This document shows positions 8,753 through 18,400 of a stretch of 64,000 nucleotides of DNA, piece by piece. The stretch comes from Rhodobacter aestuarii (GTDB lineage Bacteria > Pseudomonadota > Alphaproteobacteria > Rhodobacterales > Rhodobacteraceae): assembly GCF_900156655.1 (NCBI RefSeq), contig NZ_FTOG01000001.1:1-64000 (forward strand), written 5' to 3'. Position 1 is the stretch's first letter, and every line of letters begins with the position of its first letter. The position numbers were made by a program, and so were the translations under genes. Under the pieces are notes generated by a model. The model made no database searches, was not told the DNA's origin, and saw nothing but the letters and a program-made list of their open reading frames with translations.

Positions 8753-10492
8753 ATGGAGGCACGATTCGACCCATTTGGCGCGCGCGCCAGCGCTTTTGGC
8801 GAAAGCGGCGGGTGCCGGCCCGAAGCCTTGGCGCGGCTAGAGCGTTTGAGCGGGCTGGGCGCATGGTGCCATGACCCGAAAGGCGGGCAGGTCCGCGCCA
8901 GCGCGCAGGTGTATGAGGTGCTTGGCCTGTCACCGGACATCGATCTGGATCTTGAAACGGTTTTGGCGCGGTTTGTTTCGCCCAAGGCACGGCAATTGCT
9001 TTTGGATCGGCTGGCCGCATTGTCTGCAGGCGGGGCACAGGCCGCCAAAGCGCGCCCTCCAAGTTTGCCGCTGTCGTTCGATGCCACCATTGCCACCCCG
9101 GCGGGGCAGTTACGCCGGGTTCGGTTGCGCGCGGAGGTGGATGGGGGGGCATCGGGCACGGGCTGCGTGATTGGGACTTTGCGCGATGTCACCCATGAAA
9201 ACCGTGACCGCCAGCGGCTTTGGCAAGCGGCGAATATTGACGATCTGACCGGGCTTGCGAACCAGCGCTGGTTTCAGCGGCGCTTACAATTGGCGCTGAA
9301 CGAGGGCACGGCTTTGGCGCTCGTGTTGCTTGATCTCGATGGCTTTGCGCAGATGAGCGACCAATTGGGCGCGGTGCAATCCGATGCGGTCTTGCGCGAA
9401 ATCGCCGAGCGGCTTTCCGGGCTTGTTGGCGATGAGGGGATGGTGGCGCGGATCGCGGGCGAAGAATTCGTTTTGATGCGCGCGGGCCCCGATACGGATG
9501 ATCTGGCGCAGGCTTTGGCCGATGGGGCTTTCGCCGCGCTGGAAGAGCCATTTTCCATTGCCGCCTCGGCGGGGTTCGCGCTTCATGCTGCGGCGGGGAT
9601 GGCGACAAGCCCGACAGATGCCAAAGACTCCGAAGGGTTGATGCGCTGCCTGCGTCAGGCTTTGGCCGAGGTGAAACAGATGGGGCCGCTGACCCATGCC
9701 GCGTTTTTGCGCGGGCCGACGCGGGCGCGGTTTGAAGCGCGGCGCGAAGCGATTGCTTTTGTGCTGGCCGCCGCCAAAGAGGGGCGCGTGCGCGCCTATT
9801 ACCAACCCAAAGTGAGCTTTGCGACGGGTCAGGTCGTGGCGCATGAGGCGCTTGCGCGGATCATCGGCCGTGACGGGAAGGTGAGCGGGCCAGAGCAATG
9901 GGGCGCGGCGCTGGATGATGTGGATTGCGCGCGCCACGTTGATGCGGCGGTGCTGCAAGCGGTGCTGGATGACCTAAAACGCGATGCCGGGCGGTTGCAC
10001 CGGGTGGGGGTGAATTTCTCGGAACACAGCCTGCGCTGTCCCGTATTTGCCGACCGGCTTTTGCAAGAGATCGCCGCGCGTGGCTTGGTGCCTGACCTGA
10101 TCGAGGTCGAGGTGATCGAGACGGTCTTGGTGGGCGAGCGGATGCAGCCACTTTCGCAAGGCTTTGCCCGGTTGCGCGCGGCGGGCATTCGGATTGCGCT
10201 TGATGATTTCGGCACCGGTTTTGCCTCGCTTTCGCATCTGCGCGATCTGCCGATTGACCGCATCAAGCTCGACAAATCCTTTGTGCTGGGGTTGGGTGCC
10301 GACGCCCGCAATGCGCCGATTTTGCGCGCGATCATCGAACTTGCGCACGCGCTTGGCCTTGAGACTGTGGCCGAAGGTGTGGAGACAGAGGAAGCCGTGG
10401 CCTTTTTGCGCGCGCTCAATTGCGGCGAGGGGCAGGGCTACCATTTTGGTATGGCCCAACCTTTCGAGGCGCTTCCCTCCCTCAACGTCTGA
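8753..10492 (+). CDS. Cytosolic PAS-GGDEF-EAL protein, probably a c-di-GMP phosphodiesterase
   Basis: 579 residues from the ATG at 8753 (AAGGGG 7 bases upstream). There is no membrane segment. A PAS-like domain (about 25-150) precedes a GGDEF domain whose signature is AGEEF (235-239). There the usual NDxxGHxxGD is changed to SDQLGAVQSD, so the guanine-binding Asn and the following His are lost. The EAL domain keeps the full catalytic set: HEALAR (364-369), VNFSEH, EVEVIE, ALDDFGTG, IKLDKSF, AEGVET and GQGY. I infer an inactive or GTP-sensing GGDEF regulating an active phosphodiesterase. It is divergent from the defence operon and on the same strand as the next GGDEF/EAL gene. Confidence 0.9.
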   Translation: MEARFDPFGARASAFGESGGCRPEALARLERLSGLGAWCHDPKGGQVRASAQVYEVLGLSPDIDLDLETVLARFVSPKARQLLLDRLAALSAGGAQAAKARPPSLPLSFDATIATPAGQLRRVRLRAEVDGGASGTGCVIGTLRDVTHENRDRQRLWQAANIDDLTGLANQRWFQRRLQLALNEGTALALVLLDLDGFAQMSDQLGAVQSDAVLREIAERLSGLVGDEGMVARIAGEEFVLMRAGPDTDDLAQALADGAFAALEEPFSIAASAGFALHAAAGMATSPTDAKDSEGLMRCLRQALAEVKQMGPLTHAAFLRGPTRARFEARREAIAFVLAAAKEGRVRAYYQPKVSFATGQVVAHEALARIIGRDGKVSGPEQWGAALDDVDCARHVDAAVLQAVLDDLKRDAGRLHRVGVNFSEHSLRCPVFADRLLQEIAARGLVPDLIEVEVIETVLVGERMQPLSQGFARLRAAGIRIALDDFGTGFASLSHLRDLPIDRIKLDKSFVLGLGADARNAPILRAIIELAHALGLETVAEGVETEEAVAFLRALNCGEGQGYHFGMAQPFEALPSLNV

Positions 10493-10543
10493 GCCTTGGG
10501 ACAAGCGGAAGCGCGTCCCTTTGCGCCAGCGACAGAGGCTAGG

Positions 10544-10565
10544 ACAGGCGGAATACTCCGCCTGT
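10544..10565. terminator. 9-bp hairpin after GGDEF/EAL gene
   Basis: ACAGGCGGA (10544-10552) pairs perfectly with TCCGCCTGT (10557-10565) around an ATAC loop. It lies 52 bases past the GGDEF/EAL stop and between convergent genes. There is no T-run, so its termination strength is doubtful. Confidence 0.45.
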
Positions 10566-10626
10566 GGGACGCGAGTGCATGATGGGTTTGTGCATGGCTG
10601 GTGATGTGGGTCGGGTGCGCGGCTTT

Positions 10627-10827
10627 TTAGAGCGCGCGCAGATAGGGGGCGATCGCCTCTTCTACCTCGGCGCGGGTGAAGTGCTCGCTGTAACCTTGCG
10701 GTTTCCCACGGCTATTCACAGCAACGCTAAAGCCCGCCGCGCGCCACAAATACAGCGTGACATTGCCGTAGCACGAGATTTGCGGCGGTTGGCGCGTGAT
10801 GGTTTTGGCGATGGCGCTTTGGCCCAT
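10627..10827 (-). CDS. Small hypothetical protein, 66 aa
   Basis: A short reading frame between two plus-strand GGDEF/EAL genes. It is supported by a good ribosome-binding site (AAAGGGG, 7 bases before ATG) and by an ordinary soluble-protein composition (TLYLWRAAGFSVAVNS, then an acidic helix AEVEEAIAPYLRAL). No signal peptide, membrane segment or known domain is evident. I do not recognise the family. It lies in a 520-bp gap and reads opposite to both flanking genes. Confidence 0.55.
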   Translation of the reverse strand: MGQSAIAKTITRQPPQISCYGNVTLYLWRAAGFSVAVNSRGKPQGYSEHFTRAEVEEAIAPYLRAL

Positions 10828-11012
10828 GGTGATTCCCCTTTCTGGTGGCAGGCAGTGGGGGCAGCTTCACCGCTCAGGGTTAACAGCGCGTCAACCGCGT
10901 TTGCATCCAATTCCGCTTCGAAACAAATTTTCAAAACCGCTTCAGGGTCCGACAACCTTTTGCTGCGACAACGGGATAAACCGTCCTTTGGACCTTGCCG
11001 AAGATCCTTGCC

Positions 11013-12998
11013 GTGAGACAGATTTTTCGCTCCTTGATCGCGCCGATCCGCGCGGTGCTGACGCGACACCCAAGCCCGGAAGATGTGAATTCCGTGGTTT
11101 CGGGCACGGCGTTTGGCGCGTTTATCACAGCGCTGAATGCTGTGATCTATGTGATTGGGGCTTTCGACAAGGAAGAGGTCTCTTTCTTGGCGCCGTGGCT
11201 TGGCGCGGTCGTTGTGCTTTGTGCGGTGCTCAGCTGGATGTCGATCCGATCGTCCAAGCGGGCGGTGCGCCGGGTGTCCAAGCGCACTGCGCGGCGATTG
11301 ATGATCACCTCGGTTTTGTTGGCGCTGCCTTGGGCGGCGCTGCCGATCCATGTTTTCGCGTTGCATGGGGCGGGCGATCCGCATGGCGCGGGAGAGCCGA
11401 TGTTGGTGATGGTGGTTTCCACCGGGATGCTGGCGGGGGGCGTGTTGGTGCTGCACCGCGCTCTGACAGCCGCAGTAACCTATATGACCACGATTTTGCT
11501 CGCGGTGACAGGGTCGGTGCAAATCGGTGGCTGGGAAGAGGCTTGGCCGATCACTGCCTATTGCTTCATCTATGGGATGTTTCTGGCCTATTTCGCCACT
11601 TCGGCGGGCGATACAGCGCGCCAGCGCGACGAGTCGGTTGCCGCCCTTTCGCAAGCGGTGGAGGGGCTGCGCGCGGCGCGAGATGAAAACTATCTGCTTG
11701 CCAATATTGACGACACGACCGGGCTTTTGAACCGCAAAGCCTTCAATGCGCGGCTGGCCGAGGCGGTTGCGCAACAAGCGAGCAACGGCGGTGGCTTTTC
11801 GGTTCTTTTGATGGACCTTGATCGGTTCAAAAACGTCAATGACCTGTTCGGCCATAGCGTGGGCGATGAGCTTTTGGCCGAAATTGCGCGGCGGTTGCGG
11901 GCCAATTTGCATGAAGGGGATGTGATTGGGCGCATCGGTGGCGACGAATTCTGCATCATCTTGGTGGAAGCGGCGACCGAGGCGCAGATCAAATCCGTCG
12001 CCGGGCGGCTTTTGGAGGCGCTTAACGTGCCGGCACGTCTTGCGGGGCGGCAGGTGCACCCCGGGGCCTCGATTGGCGCGGTGATCTGCCCCGATGATGC
12101 CGCCGATCCGGTGGAATTGTTCCTCAAGGCAGACCTTGCGCTGAACCGCGCGAAAGAGGCCGGGCGCGGCCAATGCGTGAAGTTTGACGACCATCTGCGC
12201 CAGCAGGTGATCACCAATGACCGGATCGAGGCGGGCCTGCGCGATGCGCTGAAAGACAACCTGCTCTACGTGCAATATCAGCCGAAAATTTCGCTCCGCG
12301 ACGGTCGCCCGATGGGGGCAGAGGCTTTGGTGCGATGGACCTTGCCCGATGGGCAGAAGGTTTCGCCCGAGTTCTTCTTGTCGATTGCGGCAGAGCGCGG
12401 CCTTTTGCCCTCGCTCTCGCGCCATATCGCGGAAGCGGTGGCGGATCATATTCTGGGCTGGCGTGCCGAGGGGCTGAACCCGGGTAAGATTGCGCTCAAT
12501 ATCCACCCGGATGACATCAAATCCCCCGAACTCTTGATGGAAACGATCCAGATGTTCGAGAGCAAGGGGATCACCGGCGACGATCTGCTGCTGGAAATCA
12601 CCGAGGGCTGCTTGATCGGGCGCGGCACCGATATGGTGAGCCGCCTTCTCGATGCGCTGGCGGATCGGGGGTATGATCTCTCGCTTGATGATTTCGGCAC
12701 CGGCCATGCGGCGCTGGCGCATTTGAAAAAGATCCCGGTGGCAGAGATCAAGATCGACCGTAGCTTCGTTTCGGGACTAGAGGTGCGCCGCGACGACCGC
12801 GCGATTGTGGCCGCAATCACCGAGATTGCGCGCGGCATGGGGATTCGCTCCGTGGCCGAAGGGGTCGAGACACAGGCGCAGTGCGACATGCTCAAAGCGC
12901 TGGGGGTCGAGGTCGGTCAGGGCTATCTTTGGTCGCGCCCGATCAGTGCCGAAAGCTTCGCTGCCTATTTGGCGGAGCAGCAGCGCAAGGTCGGCTGA
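11013..12998 (+). CDS. Membrane-anchored GGDEF/EAL cyclic-di-GMP protein
   Basis: 661 residues from the GTG at 11013; a TTG 18 bases upstream is also possible and neither has a strong ribosome-binding site. The N-terminal 205 residues contain about five or six hydrophobic helices, like an MASE-type membrane sensor. A GGDEF domain follows with DLDRFKNVNDLFGH and intact GGDEF. The EAL domain is also intact (GAEALVRW, LEITEG, LDDFGTG, KIDRSF, AEGVET, GQGY). Both activities are therefore possible. It is the third such gene in 12 kb and should act at the inner membrane on the same second-messenger pool. Confidence 0.9.
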   Translation: MRQIFRSLIAPIRAVLTRHPSPEDVNSVVSGTAFGAFITALNAVIYVIGAFDKEEVSFLAPWLGAVVVLCAVLSWMSIRSSKRAVRRVSKRTARRLMITSVLLALPWAALPIHVFALHGAGDPHGAGEPMLVMVVSTGMLAGGVLVLHRALTAAVTYMTTILLAVTGSVQIGGWEEAWPITAYCFIYGMFLAYFATSAGDTARQRDESVAALSQAVEGLRAARDENYLLANIDDTTGLLNRKAFNARLAEAVAQQASNGGGFSVLLMDLDRFKNVNDLFGHSVGDELLAEIARRLRANLHEGDVIGRIGGDEFCIILVEAATEAQIKSVAGRLLEALNVPARLAGRQVHPGASIGAVICPDDAADPVELFLKADLALNRAKEAGRGQCVKFDDHLRQQVITNDRIEAGLRDALKDNLLYVQYQPKISLRDGRPMGAEALVRWTLPDGQKVSPEFFLSIAAERGLLPSLSRHIAEAVADHILGWRAEGLNPGKIALNIHPDDIKSPELLMETIQMFESKGITGDDLLLEITEGCLIGRGTDMVSRLLDALADRGYDLSLDDFGTGHAALAHLKKIPVAEIKIDRSFVSGLEVRRDDRAIVAAITEIARGMGIRSVAEGVETQAQCDMLKALGVEVGQGYLWSRPISAESFAAYLAEQQRKVG

Positions 12999-13340
12999 AA
13001 AAGTCGAGTATCCCTCCCTTCCATCCGTGGCGCGAGACAGACCACGCCGCTCAGCAAGCTGAACAGCCGCCACACAAGTGCGACGGGACGGTTAAGGGAC
13101 TGGTTAAAAGCAAACGTCTCGCGGTAAAATAAAAAAATGTAGCGGAAATGGGTCGCTACGGATCACTGGTACCAAACTCCTTTGCCCCACTCTATTGGGG
13201 GAAAATCCCCATAGGGCGGGGTGTCGCAAGGCCCGAGGGCCCCGAAACGCCTTAAAACATTGCGCTTGAGGGGCGCGAACTGAAACAACTCTGCCGCAAA
13301 AAATTTCAGTTTTCAACTTTTGGTTGCGACGCATTCAGAA
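12999..13340. other. 342-bp intergenic region, AT-richer, with a nested hairpin
   Basis: No convincing gene. The stretch 13104-13140 is AT-rich. At 13185-13221 CCCC and GGGG arms enclose an inner hairpin (TAT-T-GGGG with CCCCATA), which could form a terminator or cruciform between the convergent GGDEF/EAL and aldo/keto reductase genes. TTAA-N8-TTAA at 13092-13107 is one base too long for a CtrA box. Confidence 0.4.
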
Positions 13341-14399
<1,059 letters not shown>

Positions 14400-14511
14400 T
14401 TATGTGCGGACCTCACAAATCGGGCTGCGCCAGATCGTCCCGCGTGTGGGCGGGGGCTACCGCCAAGGCAAGCGTGGCGCTAGGGTCGCGGCATAAACGA
14501 GGGGGCCTATC

Positions 14512-15129
14512 ATGAGCGACGTGCAACTTCAGTTCTGGGACAAGGTGGCCGAGCGCTATGCGGCGCGCCCGCTCAAAGACCCGGGGGCGTTTGAAGAGAT
14601 GCTGGTCGAGGTGGGCGGCTGGTTGCAACCCGGCGATAAAGTGCTGGAAATTGGCTGTGGGACGGGCTCGACCGCGGTGCGTTTGGGTGGCGGTGTGGGG
14701 CAGTGGCTCGCCACCGATCTATCCCCCGAGATGGTGCGGATTGCGCAAGCGAAAGAGGCACCGGAAGGGGTGCGGTTTGTCGAGGCCCCGGCCGATGCAT
14801 TGCATGATGCCGCGCCCTTTGACGCGATCTGCGCTTTTCACATTTTGCATCTGGTGCCCGATGCGCAAAGAACGCTTGCCGTCTTGCGCGAGCAATTGGC
14901 GCCGGGGGGGCTTTTGATCTCAAAAACTTGGTGCTTGCGGGACTTTAACCCGCTGATGCGGATAATCTTTCCGATCTTGCGCAAACGCGGCTTGATGCCG
15001 CCGATCAACCAACTGCGCTACCGCGATTTGCGCGCGATGATCGAAGGCGCTGGCTTCACGATTGAGGGCGAGCGGCACTTTGGTAAGCACCGCCACAGCC
15101 GGTTCGTGATTGCGCGCAAGGCGGGCTAA
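14512..15129 (+). CDS. SAM-dependent class I methyltransferase
   Basis: 205 residues; GAGGGGG precedes the ATG. A Rossmann-fold methyltransferase with motif I VLEIGCGTGSTA, an acidic residue after ATDLSPEMV, and the AFHILHLV segment (motif IV). It is of the Methyltransf_11/25 type that acts on small molecules or lipids such as quinones or phospholipids. No substrate-specific feature is recognised. It ends at a hairpin shared with the convergent small membrane protein gene. Confidence 0.85.
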   Translation: MSDVQLQFWDKVAERYAARPLKDPGAFEEMLVEVGGWLQPGDKVLEIGCGTGSTAVRLGGGVGQWLATDLSPEMVRIAQAKEAPEGVRFVEAPADALHDAAPFDAICAFHILHLVPDAQRTLAVLREQLAPGGLLISKTWCLRDFNPLMRIIFPILRKRGLMPPINQLRYRDLRAMIEGAGFTIEGERHFGKHRHSRFVIARKAG

Positions 15130-15139
15130 GGCGCCCGCC
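15120..15139. terminator. Bidirectional hairpin terminator
   Basis: GGCGGGC (15120-15126) pairs with GCCCGCC (15133-15139). The loop contains the methyltransferase stop codon. It lies between convergent genes and lacks a clear T-run. Confidence 0.5.
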
Positions 15140-15152
15140 TGCGGTTTCAGGC

Positions 15153-15365
15153 TTAGCTGTCGGATTTGGGCGCGTCTTTCGGCGCCGGGGGCGTGTATTT
15201 GATCAGCAAATGCCAGCCCGCATAAGCGCCAGCCGCCGCGAAGATCGCCGCCCACATATAGCTTTTGGTGCTGACCACCTCAAAGGCGGCCCAAGCAAAG
15301 CAGAAGCCCACCACAGCAATGCGCACCACCAGCGGCTTGAACATCGGATGATCGAAGCTCGACAT
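15153..15365 (-). CDS. Small membrane protein, 70 aa
   Basis: Start at 15365 is set by AAGGGGAA 6-8 bases upstream. The protein has two hydrophobic segments (about residues 12-32 and 36-54) and a charged Pro/Lys/Asp-rich tail, so it should be an inner membrane protein with two helices. It carries no domain I can name. It is convergent with the methyltransferase gene and divergent from the chemotaxis receptor. Confidence 0.7.
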   Translation of the reverse strand: MSSFDHPMFKPLVVRIAVVGFCFAWAAFEVVSTKSYMWAAIFAAAGAYAGWHLLIKYTPPAPKDAPKSDS

Positions 15366-15574
15366 CAAGAATTCCCCTTTTGCGCCCAACCGCGCGGCGG
15401 TGCGGCGCCTCTTTGGCCCGGTCTGGGCCCCTTCTGCCTTGGTCCGGCCGCAAGCCGCGGCACGTGGGCCCGCCGCATGCGAGCCGTGCCGCAAGGATCG
15501 CGAGCCGGGGGGTAATGTCAATGCGACGAGAAGGAAGGGGCAGACGGTTACCACCGTGCGAAAAAGGATGTGCG

Positions 15575-15590
15575 CAAATATACATATTTG
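15575..15590. promoter_or_regulatory. AT-rich palindrome upstream of chemoreceptor gene
   Basis: CAAATA-TACA-TATTTG is a perfect inverted repeat in the 350-bp gap before the chemotaxis receptor. It could be an operator or part of a promoter; no regulator is identified. Confidence 0.3.
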
Positions 15591-15716
15591 AGATTTCTAT
15601 GAAAATAAGGGTTTCTTGACCCTTTGGTGCAATGCTCGACTCGCCCGGTTTGTATTTTCTTCTGTGCCTTTTTGAGTTGGCCGGGTGTTTTCGTCCCCAG
15701 ACCCATAGGCCCAATC

Positions 15717-17654
15717 GTGACCCGATTTCGTATATTGCGTGGTATTTCCGCGCGCGTTTATGGCATTGTCGCCGTGGCGGCGCTTGCCCTCGTTCTGCTC
15801 TCTGAATTGCTTTTGACCTTCGCGGCCGACAATGCCGTGGCGATGCGCCGACAACATCTGAGCGATGTCACCGACACGGCGCTTTCGGTGCTGCGCGACC
15901 TTGATCGACACATACAGGAAGGCGAGATGACGCCTGAGGCTGCCCGCGCCGAAGGGGCGCGCCGCTTGGCCGAATTGCAGTTCGATCAATCGGGTTATTT
16001 CTACGTGTTCGATCACACCGGCACGATCGTCATGCATCCGACCCATCCTGAGTGGGTGGGAACCTCACAGCTTGATTATACCGATGCCAATGGCACTCGG
16101 ATCTTTGCCGAGATGATAGATCAGGCCGAGACCGAGGGATCGGGCGCGCTGCGCTATGAATTTAACAAACCCGGCACGACGGAAGCTGAGGAAAAGATTG
16201 GTTTTGTGCGCGATTTCGCACCCTGGGGCTGGATCGTCGGCACCGGTTCTTACATGAGCGATATCCATGCCGCCCTCGGGCATTTGCGGACGGTCTCGAC
16301 GCTGGCAATGGTGCTTGCGCTCTTGACGCTGATCGGTGTTGCCACGGTGCTTGCGCGCAGCGTGACCAAGCCTTTTGCGGCGATCCATCGGCGGATGGAG
16401 GCGATGACGACGGGGGATATCAAGAGTCCGGTGCCCGGCACAGATCGGTGCTGCGAAATGGGCGATATGGCTCGCGCGCTTGACAATTTCCGCGCCGAAC
16501 TGGCCGAAAAAGAAACGCTAGAGGCGCAGCAACGCCTTCAGGCCGAAGAGATCGCCCGCGCCGAAGCCGAAGCTCATGCCCGCGAAGAGGAACTGGCCCG
16601 CCGTGAAGCGGAGGCGGAACAGGCGCGCAAGCGGGAGGCAGAGGCCCTTGCCGCAGAGCGCGCCGCAGAAGAGGCCCGCCTTGCGGCCGAGCGCGACGAA
16701 CAGGTGCGCCAACAGCAATTGGTGGTTTATTTGCTTGCCGAAGGGCTGCGTGCGATTTCGGAAGGCAATCTGACAGTGCGCATCGACAATGAAGACTTCC
16801 CGCCGGGCTATATTGAATTGCGCAATGATTTCAACGCCGCTGTGGAGAAGATCGCGGGGTTGATCTCTGGCATTATGGACTCGACCGATGCGGTGGAACA
16901 TAGCGCCGGTCAGTTGAGCCTTGCGTCTGAAGATTTGGGGCGACGCACCGAGACGCAGGCGGCCTCTTTGGAGGAAACGGCTGCCGCGATGAACCAGATG
17001 GCCTCATCGGTGGAGCAATCGGTGACCAGTGCGCGCAATGCCGCGCAAGCGGTGCGCCGCACGCGCCGCAGCACCGAAGTGGGCCTGAGCGTGGCGCGCG
17101 AAACCCGTGGCGCGATGCAAGATATTGCGGAAAGCTCGGATCAAATCTCGCGCATTACCAGCGTGATTGACGATATCGCCTTCCAAACCAACCTCTTGGC
17201 GCTCAATGCCGGGGTTGAGGCGGCACGTGCTGGCGAAACGGGGCGTGGTTTTGCCGTTGTCGCCTCTGAGGTGCGGGCACTGGCGCAGCGCTCCTCAGAA
17301 GCGGCGCAAGAGATTGCCAAGCTTATTGAAACCTCGGGGCGGCATGTCCAGCTTGGGGTGAAATTGGCGTCGCGGTCTGACACCACCTTGGAAGAGATCA
17401 ATACATTGGTGGGGGATTTGGATCGGCTTTTGGGCGATATCTCCAATGCCGCAACCGAGCAGAACGCTGGCATTTCAGAGGTATCGGCGGCGGTGAACCA
17501 ATTGGATCAGGTGACCCAGCATAATGCGGCGATGTTTGAGGAAAACTCCGCCGCAACGCAGGGGCTGCTCAACGAGGCGCGCACGCTCAAAGACCTGAGT
17601 GCGGTGTTTCGTATTCAGGGCGGTGCGCCTGCGGGGCAAAGGCTGGCGTCCTAA
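15717..17654 (+). CDS. Methyl-accepting chemotaxis protein with sCache sensor
   Basis: About 645 residues from the GTG at 15717, chosen because the signal-anchor helix begins just after it; the ATG-like start at 15624 would add an unlikely N-terminus. Order of domains: TM helix (about 12-32); single Cache_2-like periplasmic domain containing YFYVFDHTGTIVMHPT and WGWIVGTGSY; second TM helix (about 195-215); HAMP; a Glu/Ala/Arg-rich coiled coil; a further HAMP-like segment; and the MCP signalling hairpin. The hairpin tip is FQTNLLALNAGVEAARAGE. There is no C-terminal CheR-tethering pentapeptide. Cache domains of this type usually bind small organic acids. Its stop lies 3 bases from that of the convergent NnrU-like gene. 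Confidence 0.92.
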   Translation: MTRFRILRGISARVYGIVAVAALALVLLSELLLTFAADNAVAMRRQHLSDVTDTALSVLRDLDRHIQEGEMTPEAARAEGARRLAELQFDQSGYFYVFDHTGTIVMHPTHPEWVGTSQLDYTDANGTRIFAEMIDQAETEGSGALRYEFNKPGTTEAEEKIGFVRDFAPWGWIVGTGSYMSDIHAALGHLRTVSTLAMVLALLTLIGVATVLARSVTKPFAAIHRRMEAMTTGDIKSPVPGTDRCCEMGDMARALDNFRAELAEKETLEAQQRLQAEEIARAEAEAHAREEELARREAEAEQARKREAEALAAERAAEEARLAAERDEQVRQQQLVVYLLAEGLRAISEGNLTVRIDNEDFPPGYIELRNDFNAAVEKIAGLISGIMDSTDAVEHSAGQLSLASEDLGRRTETQAASLEETAAAMNQMASSVEQSVTSARNAAQAVRRTRRSTEVGLSVARETRGAMQDIAESSDQISRITSVIDDIAFQTNLLALNAGVEAARAGETGRGFAVVASEVRALAQRSSEAAQEIAKLIETSGRHVQLGVKLASRSDTTLEEINTLVGDLDRLLGDISNAATEQNAGISEVSAAVNQLDQVTQHNAAMFEENSAATQGLLNEARTLKDLSAVFRIQGGAPAGQRLAS

Positions 17655-17657
17655 CCC

Positions 17658-18344
17658 TTACCAAGCGCCGGGCCAAAGCCCGATCACCGGTTGATGGAGA
17701 TGCCAAAGTCCGACCCAAAGGAACACTGCAATCCCTGCGCGCCGCCATGACGGTGCTGCGTGAGGCTTCCAGCGACCGGTGATCAGGGCGGCAAGGGGCA
17801 AAAGATGGGTATGCGCGGTTAGTTGCGCCCATCTTTTGGCCCCGAGCGCCCGGCGCTTGCGTGCTTCAACCACGGGCATGCCAATCAGCGCGAGCAGCAA
17901 AAACGGCCCAAACAGAAGCACATGCGCCACGTCGCCATTGGGCAGAAGATGCGCACCCGCCCAAAGTGCGAGCGCCCAAAGCAGCGGTTGGCGGGTAAGC
18001 CCTGCAATGCCGGGATGGGCCGGGTCAAAGCCCTTGGGCGTGCCCTCAAAGGCAAAGGGGTTCGGGGCGGCAACACCAAAGCTCCCCAAAGCAATCACCA
18101 CCGGCATGGCGATATTCACCACCCAGCGGTGCCATGGTTCGGGCGCCCAAAGTTCCACAAACGGCGCGCGTTGCGCGGCCATGATCACCCACCACAACAG
18201 CGCCAAAGAGACGATGGAAAAGGCGATCAGATAGCCGCGCGGCCCCAGTTTGCGCAACAGCCAGCCCTTCACGCCAAGCGCGGCGGGCAAGCGGTGCGAC
18301 ACCATAAAAAGCCCCATGGCGAGGGCGAATTCGATCCAGTTCAT
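17658..18344 (-). CDS. NnrU family membrane protein
   Basis: 228 residues, with about six hydrophobic helices and the family features GPRGYLIAFSIVSL, TRQPLLWALALWAGAH and HLLPNGD. NnrU-domain proteins occur near denitrification genes and in isoprenoid or carotenoid isomerase relatives; their exact function is not settled. Here it is the last gene of a minus-strand series that begins with pspA, suggesting an envelope role rather than denitrification. The ribosome-binding site is weak. Confidence 0.8.
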   Translation of the reverse strand: MNWIEFALAMGLFMVSHRLPAALGVKGWLLRKLGPRGYLIAFSIVSLALLWWVIMAAQRAPFVELWAPEPWHRWVVNIAMPVVIALGSFGVAAPNPFAFEGTPKGFDPAHPGIAGLTRQPLLWALALWAGAHLLPNGDVAHVLLFGPFLLLALIGMPVVEARKRRALGAKRWAQLTAHTHLLPLAALITGRWKPHAAPSWRRAGIAVFLWVGLWHLHQPVIGLWPGAW

Positions 18345-18364
18345 GCGGCGAGTTAGCCTGAAGC

Positions 18365-18386
18365 GGGGGGCTTTCGCTAGCCCCCC
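18365..18386 (-). terminator. Hairpin between Lnb-like and NnrU-like genes
   Basis: GGGGGGCT (18365-18372) pairs with AGCCCCCC (18379-18386) around a six-base loop, just after the stop of the Lnb-like gene. There is no T-run, so it may attenuate or protect mRNA within the operon. Confidence 0.45.
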
Positions 18387-18400
18387 GTTGGGGCGCTTGC

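Noticed and set aside
10880-10894. TTAA-N7-TCAA upstream of the third GGDEF/EAL gene
   Set aside because: One mismatch in a four-base half-site; too weak to claim as a CtrA box.
10716-12722. 668-codon open frame on the minus strand
   Set aside because: Antisense to a GGDEF/EAL gene with intact motifs. The translation is His/Arg/Gln-rich and domain-free, as expected of a shadow frame in GC-rich DNA.
13092-13107. TTAA-N8-TTAA resembling a CtrA site
   Set aside because: Spacing is 8, not 7, and it lies between convergent genes with no promoter to regulate.
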